From assembly GCA_003254905.1 (NCBI GenBank), contig QANU01053036.1:312166-376165 (forward strand): a stretch of DNA of 64,000 nt. The letters run 5' to 3'. Made by a program: the position numbers and the translations under genes. Below the pieces are notes generated by a model. It was not told where the DNA came from, ran no database searches, and saw only the letters and a program-made list of their open reading frames with translations. Of this stretch, positions 11,171-22,478 are shown one piece after another (within the stretch, counting starts at the first letter, position 1; every line of letters begins with the position of its first letter). Origin of the DNA: Nissolia schottii (taxonomy: Eukaryota > Streptophyta > Magnoliopsida > Fabales > Fabaceae).

Positions 11171-12730
11171 TAATATTCCATGTATTCTTATCCATCTAGT
11201 TATTGCATATTTGAAGGATATCCTGAGGCCAGTGATGGAAANTTTGAGAATTAAATTTATTAAATTTTACCATCATTTCATGTTATGGGAATGTGAATGT
11301 TTTTTGCCATCATTTCATGTTATTGGTATTTACCTCATTGGACATAGGAGAAATTACCTGATTAAATTCTATATCATTTGATCATATAAACTTTCATTCC
11401 GTTCTCAAATAATTGTCTACTTTTCATTTCACAGATATTAAGAAATTTATTGAAAAGTCTCAAAGATAGTAAAATTTAGTAGTACTTTACAAAATTACTC
11501 TATTAATTTCTTCATCTATCACTCTATCTCTCTTCTACTACTATTCTCATTAAATAAGGATATACTATGAAAAAAATATTATCTAAATTTAAGAAGTAAA
11601 TAATTATTTAAAAAAAATCAAAATATAAAGATAGACAATTATTTGAGAACAGACAAAATATATGTCAAGAATTATCATCTTTTCAAAAATAATTAAGTTT
11701 TTGGAAGTGATTATTTTTCATTAGAATAATTAACTTCGTTGTAACCGCAAAATGGTTAATGTGAAAGATACAAACCTACAAAAAGGGTAAGGGGTAGCCA
11801 TATAGTTTATGCATAGAATCAATAAATTGGTGTGAGACTTGAAAACTCCAATGAAAAGTTCGGTAGGGTGGTGAAAACAGGAAGTATAGAAAAATGTAAA
11901 CTTGAAACCAGTGGCTTTTTGTCCTTGTTGAATGTGAGAGACTCTTCGTCTCAATATCAAATTCAAGGCCACAATAGAGGTGGGAAATTGTGCAATATGT
12001 TGGACAATAATGTAATGAAATTCCACATCCACATGCTCACAAAAAGCTTCACCCTATGCACTAGTAGTAATAAAAATAAAAGTTTTTTTTTTCTTAACAA
12101 GGGTCCTTACTATTCTTGTTACTTGTTATCAAATCAAGAAATATACTAAATTTTATATTGAAAAGATAAAATTTTTAAAGTGTTTAATTCATTAAAAACA
12201 TTGAAAAATTTAAAGTATTTCATTTTTGATATCTTAACAAGTGTCTTTAGCAAAATCCATAAAAAAAAACATTGGAGACTCATAAAAATTGTAATGAATT
12301 ATATAAATGGATCATCTCAATTAAATTTTGTGTTGTCAAGTATGATTTTTCACTATTAATCGATGAGATGAGTCTTACATATGACATAAACAATAAAATA
12401 ATTAAAGATGAAAAATTATACTAGATAATAATGACAAAAAAATTCAATTGAGATGATCAATTTCCAATAATTATTTATGTGAAACTATATGTTGGTTGTT
12501 AGATTGATGGCCAACTCTAGAGCCCTTCATGGTCATGGTGTCTTCACACCTTTATGGACTCAATTATCACAATTGGGCCAGAATATACATCAACATATGT
12601 AAAACCCAATTGGGAAGCCTATCACCTCTTTAGTTCTCAAAATTATGTTCACAACATTCATTTGTCAACAATGCATGAACATAAACACTGTAGCATGCAA
12701 ACACGAATCATTACCATACATTCATATCAC
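10079..12730. other. AT-rich intergenic DNA
   Basis: No convincing gene. It contains a long (AT)n run at 11126-11165, a single N at 11242 and a Stowaway-like MITE at about 11398-11662. The stretch 11830-12050 is open on both strands and somewhat richer in GC; I cannot assign it, and it could be an old exon or retroelement piece. Confidence 0.5.
11398..11662. mobile_element. MITE, Stowaway-like
   Basis: The left end (ccgttctcaaataattgtct, near 11399) is repeated inverted at the right end (agacaattatttgagaacag, near 11633). About 265 bases, AT-rich, no coding capacity. Related pieces lie at 30338-30592 and 42053-42309. The superfamily is inferred from the similarity of the ends to plant Stowaway-type MITEs. 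Confidence 0.6.
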
Positions 12731-13880
12731 AAACTTAAAAAAAAGTAGATAAATCAAGAGAATCATAAGATTACAGGCAAACACAATTTATGTGGCTAAA
12801 GTAGATCATTAGAGAGACCTCTACTAATTTCCCACAATTCTTCTTAGAGACAAGCATAATCCAATAGAGAATTTAAACCTCAATTACAATGAGATTTATA
12901 TTAATTTTTATCCCTAATTGTAATTTGGCTAGGATTAAACCTAACCCCAATTCTAGCCCCTTCCAAGAGATTAAACACATACTAATATACTAATCAACAT
13001 GCATTCAACTCACATCTCAACCATGAATAAACATTTCAATACCATTCAGTAAAAACCAATATAATTACGGGGGGGTGGAAATAGAAAAAAGCAATAATAC
13101 TTAACAATGCTTTGAGTAGTTTATGTCATCACCGACTTTTAAGGAAGCACAAACACTTCATGAGATAGTAATGAGACTATAGTATCCTTGTATTTGACAT
13201 ACAAAGATACTCGTCCGACACACCTGTTGCACACGTTTAAAAGTATCTAAATAAAAATTTATAATTAGTCTTGTCCAAGCATGCTCGAGCTATATCCAAA
13301 TGTTTTTTGAGTTGTGTCTGAGTAAAAAATATTTTAAATATTAAATAATTTATAATAATATGAACCATTAAAAAATTAGCAAATATTGACACATGAAAAT
13401 ATCCTAAATATTCAATATATTTTGAAAGGAATTTAGAAAGTATTAAAACTTAGTAGTTTGATATCAATAAAAATATTGAGATATTATTATAAATATTTAA
13501 TTTTACACACACAAAAAATAAATATATATATATATATATATATCGTCTCTAGTCCTGTAAAATTTTAAATTTGATGTATTGATATGTCACATGTTGTGTC
13601 GTGTCGCGTGTTCGTATTGATATCAGTGCTTCTTAGTTGACTTCAAATATGTTATTGAAATTAATTAACAATACAAATGCTCAGCTACTCCATTATGGTA
13701 TTATATATAGTGATTCATGTTGTGAATTAAATATACAGCATTTTCCAAATACAAAATTAAGGGGAATCTTATACAGTAATTCAAACTTCACCTAATGCAT
13801 GAGGACTATAGAGGCTGCTGAAGGAATTATCGAGCATGTCAGTTGAAAATATACTTATCAAATTAACATGCATGAGGAAA
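12730..13880. repeat. Local segmental duplication, copy 1
   Basis: Aligns with 17330-19490 in the same orientation. Shared landmarks are agtagataaatcaagagaat (12746; agtagagaaatcaagagaat at 17341), aacctaaccccaattctagc (12939, 17563), caacatgcattcaactcaca (12993, 18821) and tccaaatacaaaattaaggg (13744, 19383). The copies are clearly diverged but collinear, and each was later interrupted by different insertions: 13140-13635 here, and about 17618-18815 in copy 2. Confidence 0.85.
13140..13635. mobile_element. Small DNA element inserted in duplication copy 1
   Basis: The ends are inverted: TAAGGAAGCAC on the left and the complement of TAAGAAGCAC on the right. The corresponding site in copy 2 (near 19270) lacks the 496 bases, so this is an insertion. 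GACTT flanks both sides, but the exact target duplication length is unclear. No coding capacity. Confidence 0.55.
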
Positions 13881-13890
13881 GGACTATATG

Positions 13891-14190
13891 TTCTTTGTCC
13901 CAGGGACACTATGCTCTCTTTCACTAAAAACATATAATTTAATATTGTATTAACTTACATATCGTCAAATAATTATAAAAATATTCATAATAAAATTTTA
14001 ATTTATGTTTGGTTACATAGTTTTCTTAATTTTTATTTTAAAGATTAAGAAAATTATGTAACCAAATATATACAAATTAAGTTATCATTGTAAATATTTT
14101 TATGATTATTTGACAATTTTAAATTGATATAATACTAAATCATATGCTTTTAGAAGGAGAGGGTATGATTCTCCTAAAGGTACCAAAGAA
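13891..14190. mobile_element. Fold-back MITE of about 300 bp
   Basis: Nearly the whole element is one imperfect palindrome. The left arm runs from ttctttgtcccaggg to near 14040; the right arm is its complement ending ggtaccaaagaa. The tip pairs ggttacatagttttctta with taagaaaattatgtaacc. A partial relative ends at about 17295 (gggacaccaaagaa). Confidence 0.7.
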
Positions 14191-15202
14191 TCTACCATCT
14201 ATTTGTGTACTAATACTAAACTTATTCCATTATATTTGTCGCATGGCATGGTTTCCTTTTGCTTTGGCCACATGGCAAGAGTTTCACTGTCCAACATTCT
14301 TATGTGATAACTTAGTTATACCTCCTACTTTAACCATTGTTATTCTATCTAAGTTGCAACTTTTAATTAATGTTTTTTCAGAGTTAAATGTTATCAACAT
14401 TGATGCTCCAGCTCCACCTTTATTTCCACGAGAGTTAAGAAACATAATAACATACCTAAACCTTACAATTATTTTTCGTTGAACTATTTTATGCCTAAAC
14501 TTTGTCTTCCTATCATTCATATCAACCTTAAATTATTTCTAATCTACTTGCAATCGCAAACTAAAAAAACACTCAACATAAATCATGAAAATAATTAAAC
14601 AAAATATTAAAAACCTAACATTTCTAAAATATTTTCGCAATGCAGTATATTAGTATAACATACATACTTGCTAAAAGGGATAAATAAATGTCACATAAAA
14701 AAAAGAAGGAAAAAAATAAAAGAAGTTTCAAGACTCTATCTAGATATTAATATTAAAGTTCTTTCACTGCTTTTGCTATATGACAAGATTTTCCCTGCTT
14801 TTACCACAAGGAAAGAGTTCCCTTGCCAAATCTTCTTATGTGGTAACTTAGTTATGATTCATACATTAACCATTGTTTTACTATCCACTTTCTAAATTAA
14901 GTGTTGTTTGTTGTTAAATAAAAGATAAATATTGAACATTAAAGATCATGTAAATTTCACTCAAACACATATGTTGTTAATGCATTGGGATGTTAGAATC
15001 TCTAATATATATAGTTAATTTTGATTTCCTTGGCCTATTGATCTTCTTAATTGCTAGATAATTACCTAACAAACATTAATGAATTTGATCCATAATAATT
15101 ATAAATTGTGCATTGAATTTGAAAGGATACATGGTCATTTGTACCATCAAATTAATTATCATTTAAATTTCACTCATGATGAACACTCTCTTTATTATTA
15201 GC
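14191..15202. other. Intergenic DNA with two diverged copies of one stretch
   Basis: 14245-14370 and 14770-14900 are related: both contain a form of cttatgtg(a/g)taacttagttat and of ttaaccattgtt. Open frames here give weak resemblance to plant retroelement RNase H, too poor to call. Nothing else is seen. Confidence 0.4.
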
Positions 15203-15206
15203 TTAT

Positions 15207-15385
15207 GAGTTTAATTTCTATCCACGGATAGTAATAAAATATTTTACACTGTCGCCTAATCAGATCTCTCAATATACATAACTTTTTAAGGAATGAGAGA
15301 GGATGCCAACCATTTATTCTGACAAAATTTAATTGATTGATAGTGTAAAAAAACTTTACACTGTCAGTAGATAAAAATTAAACTC
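15207..15385. mobile_element. Hairpin MITE, possibly PIF/Harbinger (Tourist) type
   Basis: 179 bases starting gagtttaattt and ending aaattaaactc, with internal inverted ttttacactgtc and tagtgtaaaa. TTAT flanks both ends (15203-15206, 15386-15389), consistent with a TTA-type target duplication. Confidence 0.65.
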
Positions 15386-15602
15386 TTATCTTATTCACCT
15401 CCGCTAAATAACCACACAATAATAAACTTACACCCCGTCATCTCCTCACACACAAAAACAACTACTCCCCTCTATTTCAATCTTATTCACTTTCTCTAAG
15501 TATCCACAACAACAAAAAAAACTTTCACTCTCTTGATCTCCTCACACATCAAATGTTACTAAACACTCTCCCAACTATATAACCCCCCATAAATTTGCCA
15601 CA

Positions 15603-16008
15603 TTGTTCCACATGAGGTTCTTTGAAATTCAGTGTATCAACCTTACAAAACTTCTTCAATTGATTGAGCAAATTATTTACACGTCTCAAGAGCTATATTA
15701 TAAAAAGCAAGTTTCATATTGTCCTCTCAAAATTGCTTACATACCTTATTACAACAAACTATATATTTTAGTCAATTTATTAAAAGTTCCATCATTATCT
15801 GCATGTAATTATTGGTTGCCATACGGTTGCAAAGGAAGCATTGAAAATTAAAATAATGATCTATTGCAACTGTTTTTTCTAGGAATTTGACATGGAAATA
15901 GCTTATGAAATCATAAATTTGGACCAAAAGATCGCAACAGCAAACAAGCAAATTATTTTAGTAAAAAAAGTGCAAAATCTACATGTCAACCTTAAGGTGA
16001 ATGCTTAA
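15603..16008 (+). pseudogene. Possible LOB-domain (LBD) gene remnant
   Basis: An 82-residue open frame (15603-15851, start not meaningful) contains INLTKLLQLIEQ and then YGCKGSIEN. These resemble the family's GASNVTKLLQ segment and its PVYGCVGAI end. Further on, frames at 15891-16008 read as a heptad-like helix (MEIAYEII..LDQKIATANKQI), where LBD proteins carry their leucine-zipper-like coil. The Cys-block start of the domain is not seen and the stretch between the blocks is longer and unlike the family. This is inference from weak similarity, and chance resemblance is possible. Confidence 0.3.
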
Positions 16009-16640
16009 TTCTATGTTATAAATAGTTATACTTTTATTTATCTTCATTGTAAATTAACTTACAAAATATTCATTCAGCAAATGATACTCCTCAAAGCAAA
16101 TGAAGGTAAATACATGTTCCGTTTAAAATTATCAAAATTCTTTTCAATCAAAACTAATATTATCACTTATGAATGACATTATGATTCAGCAAGTTGTTCT
16201 TATCAAAATCAACTTCAGTATTATCCTTCACACCTCTCACCTGTTACACTACAATAGGTAAGTTTCAAATTATATCCTAATTAGAACAATTCATATACCC
16301 TATTTAGACCAACTATTTTATTCAATATTTTTGAATATCATTACTATCTTTATATACTAATCTATAAACATACACATCCAAAATAAAAACTGAAAATTAA
16401 AGGACCACGGTCTTTTCCAATCTCAGAGCCCTAACTCATGAATCTACTTATCGATGTACACAAATTGATAAATGATACTTGTCATTTTATTTTTTATTTT
16501 GTCCCTTAAAATGTCAAGTGTCATCCATCATTTTCTAAATGTTGATATGTAAATTTATAAATTAGGTCTCTAAAGCATTTTTCGTCAAAAGTATATCATA
16601 CTGTGACTAATTTAGTTCGATCTCCGTATATAAAATTATA

Positions 16641-17073
16641 GGGTAAATTGCACAAATCATCCTTAAGGTTTTTGCACTCTACACCAAATGATGTAAAAAT
16701 TGCACTTCACCCCAATTTTTCTTTGCAATTGATTGCCAATGATCAGTTAAGTTTCTGTTTTAGTTTATTTTCCTTTATTTTTTGTTAGGTTAGTGAAAAC
16801 AACAAAAACAATAAAATCTTGTCTGTTGTTTTTATTTTTTGCATTCACTATATTCTCAAAATCTTGAAACAAGAAACAACCTATATTGTTTTCACTATTT
16901 TACTATTTTCTCTGCAAATTTTTGAAACAGGAAACACATAAAATAAAAACAGAAACATAACAAATCCCTAGTGATCAACCATAATGAAAAATTATGATTT
17001 AGTGCAGTTTTACTCATAATTCGGAGTCAACTAAATTTAAAAAATACTCAATAGTTGTTTGTACATTTTACCC
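16641..17073. mobile_element. Mutator-type MITE
   Basis: 433 bases starting GGGTAAATTGCAC and ending in the complement of GGGTAAAATGTAC, flanked by a perfect 9-base duplication AAAATTATA (16632-16640, 17074-17082). No coding capacity. Confidence 0.8.
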
Positions 17074-17329
17074 AAAATTATAAGGTTGTATTTGCATGGT
17101 TCTATCAATTTTTTTGTTTAAATTTGGGAATTCGATTTTTGAAAATAAAAAATTAGAGAAACTCTATAATCAAACATAAATTAAAATATCATTGTAAACA
17201 TTCTTCTAATTATTTTAATAATTTTTAAGTTAATACAATTCTGAATTGTATTTTTTAAAATAAGAGGGTATGGTTCCCTAGGGACACCAAAGAATCCACC
17301 AAACATTGTACGTGCATACACACACATAT

Positions 17330-19490
17330 AAAACTAAAAAGTAGAGAAATCAAGAGAATAATAAGAAGACAAAGCTAAACCAATTTGTGTGGCTAATTTG
17401 GATAATTAAAGAGACCTCTACTACAATCCCACAATTTTACTAAGAGATATACTTCTAGCCAATTCAACCAACATACAAACCAATTGAGAATTGAAATCCC
17501 AATTAATTACTAAGAGACTTATGTTAATTTTTAGCCTTCATTGTAATTACCCTAGGATTAAACCTAACCCCAATTCTAGCCCCTTACAAGATATTAAACA
17601 CATATTGTAATATACTTATTGTTATACCTAAATGATTTTTAAAGGAAATACAAGGATTTTATAATAAGGTTATTAAAGAAAAATATAAGGGTATGCCAAA
17701 AGGATAAGTACTAATGATGAGCTATTTAAGAAAGAATCAAGATAGGTGATCTTTTCTGGCTAATCTCGATAATATAAGCCAAGAGTAGTAATGGTCAAAC
17801 CTGTGGGTCCACATAGAGGTGAAGGTCAAATCAGAAAATGAGAGGTGACCCTATGAGATCAAATCACAACCAAGTGGTGAACAAACAGTGAAGAGTAACT
17901 AGACATGACCTTGTGAGATCAAACCACAACCAAGTGGTGACCAAACATTGAGGAATAACCATAAGCGACCCGGTGGGAGCGAGTTATAGTCAAGTGGCAA
18001 CCAAGTGGTAAAGAGTAATCTAAGATTGGATAAATAATTTAAGAGAAGGTTTATAAAGATAAGGCAGTTAAGATAAAGAAAATCTAAGAAGTAATGACCC
18101 ATTTTGAAACTTGAATGTCAGAATCAGGGTGAGTGATAATGATCATTTGTGTCATCAAAGATGAGAATATAAGGAAATATAATTGTTGGCGCTTTTATTT
18201 GAAATTGAAAATTGAAGAAAAGAAAGTTATTCAAAGCCAATTTGGTGAAGCTATCAACAGATAGTGCACATCGATTACAAAGGACGTGCAATATGCCTTA
18301 GATAAGCAGTTAGCGAAATTTTAGTGAAGTGGAGCAGCGTGGAGAATCTATAGAGGACTTCAATTGTTCAATGGATATGTGACATACATGCACGAAGACT
18401 ACAATGCTTATAAATAGGGTTTGTAGGAATAGATTGAAAGTCCGGAACACACACTTGTAGAATTCTCACACACATTCATCAAGTCTCAGTGACACATGAG
18501 TTAGAGAAGAATCAAGTAATCCCATTTACTTGCTTTCTATCTTTTAATTTCTTAGGATTAGAATTCTTTCCATATATTGTTGTACTTTGTTTCATTAATC
18601 AATTTATTTTTAATCTTAATACAACTCTCAGAATTGTTCAAGTTCTTTCATTTGTTGGCAACTCTTTTCTTCAAACACGCATTCTCATTGAAAGGGTTCA
18701 TTCTTTAGAGAAATTATACTATAGTCACTCTACTTGCAAAGTTTTTTTTTAATTCATATTTTTGGTGAATGGTCTATAATTCCTTATTGACCAAAATTTT
18801 CTTAAAATATTTATAATAATCAACATGCATTCAACTCACATCTGAATCATGAATAAAAATCTCAAAACCAATTTGTATCAAACTAAGTAGTATATGTGTG
18901 ATTCATTTCTTTTTCCATTATGCACTTTCTTTTACACCTAAAAAGTTTAGGTGATTTTAACACCGGTTATCCTATTAAGATTAGGGCGGGCACATCCTCA
19001 AACTCTTTGAACATTTATTAAAGTATTTATTGATCATCCATTGAAATGATTCTAACATCAATAGTGAGAATCGAACCACATTCTTTTAAAATATAAACTC
19101 GATTCTTATCAGCTATGTCAATCATTTTTTGGCTTTATGCACGTATTTGTTTACTACTCTCGAGCTACTTATTGAAAAAAAGAAAGAAAAACAAACCTAC
19201 TTAACGCATTTTTTTTCTTTTCTTTTTGGCAGTGACTTAACAACGCTTTGAAAAGTTTATGTAATCACTGACTTCACATATATTATTGAAATTAATTAAC
19301 AATACCAATGCTCCTAGCTACTCCCATATCGTATTATATAATAATATATTGATTCATGTTGTGAATTAATATACAGAATTTTCCAAATACAAAATTAAGG
19401 GGAATCTTACACAGTAATTCAAACTTCACCTAATGCATGAGGACCAGAGAGGCTGCTCTGAAGGAATTATCATGCATGCCACTTAAAATT
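17330..19490. repeat. Local segmental duplication, copy 2
   Basis: Partner of 12730-13880. It is split by an LTR-like insertion at about 17618-18815: the flanks acacatattgtaatatactta and aatcaacatgcattcaactc are contiguous in copy 1. It is probably followed by another insertion, as the right flank of copy 1 (tgaaaatatac..catgcatga) resumes near 20655. Confidence 0.8.
17618..18815 (+). mobile_element. LTR-type insertion (TGTTATACC family), probably solo LTR plus leader
   Basis: Interrupts duplication copy 2. It starts TGTTATACCTAAATG. Near 18405-18545 it has a promoter-like end: cttataaatagggtttg, then a stretch reading aagtctcagtgacac and cccatttacttgctttc. The same order recurs at about 44833-45620, including aaagtctcaatgaca and cccatttactcgctttc, so this is one LTR family. 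Between about 17800 and 18010 there are three to four degenerate tandem units containing caagtggtga and gagatcaaa. I cannot place the right end. Confidence 0.6.
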
Positions 19491-20655
19491 TAGCTAAGTG
19501 AACAATAAAATATGGTCAACATAAAAAATAATAATAACAGTAGATCTTGTCCACAATAAAAAAAAAGAAAGAAAGAAAATGTCCCCACTCTTCCTACATT
19601 CTCTATCTTCAACCTCTACTCTTATTGCGCGTACAACCACTCACCAATACAAAACACTCTTTCTATTCATTTCCAACATCAAAAAATAAATAAACTAAAA
19701 AAATAATAAACAATCAAACATCTGTAAATCAATAATTTAACACAAAGAAACCAACACACTAAAATAATGACAAATAATAAAAATAAATCAGTACCACTAA
19801 GGTAAGGATAAGGAAGTGATAAATAAATAAAGATTTCAATATCTTATAAAATAAGTAGAGTGTGTTGGTTTTTTTTAGTCGCACTTTTTTTTGTCCTGGT
19901 GGTTTCTTGTTAAATTAAACAAAGTTGTGTTGATTTTTTTTATCAATTGTGTTGATTTATTTTCTTAGACATGTTGGTTTCTTTTTTTGCAATGATTTTG
20001 ATTTCTTTCACGAGTACTATTTACACTTCATACTACTACTAAGCAATCTTGGTAAACAACCCTGAAAAACAAACAAAGAAAGCAATCTTTGTGAATAATT
20101 AATGTTTCTAACTAAAAGAAAACACTCTAAAATAGAGAAATTAACACACTAAAGCAAATAAATCAACATGCTAAAATAGAGAAACCAACATGTCAAAACA
20201 ATGATAAATAAACAAAAATAAATCAATACCAGTAAACCAACACACTAAAATAAATCAATATCTTAAAAAGAAAAAACTGACAGTCTAAAAAAAATCAACA
20301 CACTAAACAAAGAAACCAACATCTTAAAATAAAAAAACGAAACTAGTTCCAATAACAAAGTTATGGAAATGAGAAGGAAGAGGCAACGGCAAAGACGAGG
20401 AAACGAAGAATGAAGGGGTTCGTTCATGGAGGAGGATCCGACGAAGGGCTTTGAAGGAGCAAGAGTTTGTTCTTTCTTACAAGTTCTAGGAGTGAGAGGA
20501 AGAGAAAGTGAGGGAAAGAGAAAGACAGAGTGCGAGTGAGGTAGAGGAGAAAGAAAAAAAAATTGATTACTCATGAGCCTCACATACTTATTGTAATATT
20601 TTATAAAATAATTTTGTCTTACTACTCTATTTTGTACCTACTGTTCATCTAGCAC
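19490..20655. mobile_element. AACCAACAT short-repeat element
   Basis: The left half carries words such as tgttgattttttttatc and atgttggtttctttt on the plus strand. The right half carries the complementary words aaaccaacacactaaaata and aaaccaacatcttaaaat many times. After them comes a purine-rich block (20360-20560). It occupies the site where duplication copies 1 and 2 stop matching. The opposed short subterminal repeats suggest a non-autonomous DNA transposon. Terminal repeats are not resolved. Confidence 0.5.
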
Positions 20656-21274
20656 TTATGGTTAAAAATATACCTGTCAAACTAACATGCATGATGCATG
20701 CATGGGGATTGAGGACAGGACATATTAATTGTATATGTGATATTATCTAATTTTACTGCTTCTATGATTTTCATCATCAACATCTAACATGGTTGAAAAA
20801 TAAAACATCTTTTTCGTTCAACTTTGGTACCGGATAAAGCTTCTAGCATCTTTGACGTACATAAGGTCTATATATCTATTATTTTGACTCATTTCGGACA
20901 TATATGAAAATGGGTTGCTTCTTGCATGGGATTCAATTCATCCATCCCACTTTTCCTGTCTCATTTTACATGTCAATAATTGAGTAGGCGAAATCGAAAT
21001 TAATCATCATGTAAAAAAAATCACATGACATGAATTAATCATAAGTTAATTTTCAAAGTTTAGGATAAAGTAACAAAAAGAATTGGGAGAAATTCTTAAT
21101 TAAGTCCTCTCAGATTAAGGAGTTAAAAGTCTTACTTTTTCTCATGTATAATATTTTATTTATTTTTCACAGGTGTATCCTCACACCTAAAACAACTTTA
21201 TTCAAATATTGTAGGACACTTAAATGTAGAGACTCTTGCAACTAAGATCCAAACGCTATAACTCGTCAAATTAT
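20656..21274. other. Upstream region of the MYB gene
   Basis: AT-rich with no gene. It begins with the resumed duplication flank (aactaacatgcatgatgcatg) and ends at the assembly gap. Nothing regulatory can be named with confidence. Confidence 0.4.
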
Positions 21275-21442
21275 NNNNNNNNNNNNNNNNNNNNNNNNNN
21301 NNNNNNNNNNNNNNNNNNNNNNNNNNNNNNNNNNNNNNNNNNNNNNNNNNNNNNNNNNNNNNNNNNNNNNNNNNNNNNNNNNNNNNNNNNNNNNNNNNNN
21401 NNNNNNNNNNNNNNNNNNNNNNNNNNNNNNNNNNNNNNNNNN
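21275..21442. other. Assembly gap (168 N) bordering a TA repeat
   Basis: The N run ends directly in a (TA)n microsatellite (21443-21470), so the gap probably reflects that repeat. It lies about 155 bases before the MYB start codon, within the likely promoter. Confidence 0.95.
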
Positions 21443-21596
21443 TATATATATATATATATATATATATATAGATATGCTGCAACTTTAGGTTGGATGTGTA
21501 TGTAGGAGGCATATCCTAGTTCATTACCAAATTAAGTTTGAATTTGAAGGAAGCAAATTCTTTGCGGATATAAAGAATTAGAAAGATAACTAAAGA

Positions 21597-22439
21597 ATGG
21601 GAAGATCTCCTTGCCATGGTGTTATGGGTTTGAAGAAAGGTCCTTGGACCCCAGAAGAAGATCACAACCTTGTAACCTACATTCAAAACCATGGCCATAG
21701 AACCTGGAGGGATCTTCCAAAACTTGCAGGTACACATTATAATGTATATATATTTCTTAATTTTATAGTATGAATTTGGATCTTAAAATTGTGGGGTGTG
21801 TTGGAAGAGAAACCTAACATTCGGAGAGATATAAATTAAAGGCCGACTAAGTGATTACTACGTAGCATCGATACTTCATTCTTCCATTATTTTCCATATT
21901 GTATCATATTTGATGTTGATACTTATAAACCCCTCTTAATGGTGTTTTTTCCTTTAAAATTTTTTGTTTTAGATATTTTCTTCTTCATTTTCCTTCATTG
22001 CTAGGATTTAATATTATGATTTTTAAGGTAGTTATGATAAGAGTCAAATAAATTAAGTGATGTAACTCTATCTAATTAGATGATTGTTAAAAAAGTTTTA
22101 CATTTATAATACATAAAAACTAAATTCATGTATACATAAAAGTATCCATGTATCATAAGTTTTAAAAATTTATCTTATCACCGTATCAGTACCTAAAATC
22201 ATATCAATATTGTATTTCATCTTTATGCTTCATAGGAGTAATCACATTATTGAGTTAAACGTTACATTTTGACTCAAAACCTTAATACAATGAGTCCACA
22301 AGACTCACACCACATCGTGTCAAACATTATTAATTAAGAATCGGTAGCATTCAAGTGAGGGTGGAGGGGGTCACAGTGATCGATTTGATTAGTTGTATTA
22401 TTCCGATCGATTTAATTTATATGGGTTGATTAATAAATT

Positions 22440-22478
<39 letters not shown>

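Noticed and set aside
11730..12149. Overlapping open frames on both strands
   Set aside because: Neither frame has a recognisable motif or splice context. Left as unassigned.
14144..14482. 112-residue frame as a retroelement RNase H
   Set aside because: A CDN-like tripeptide and hydrophobic spacing recall copia RNase H, but the catalytic context is absent and the match is too weak.
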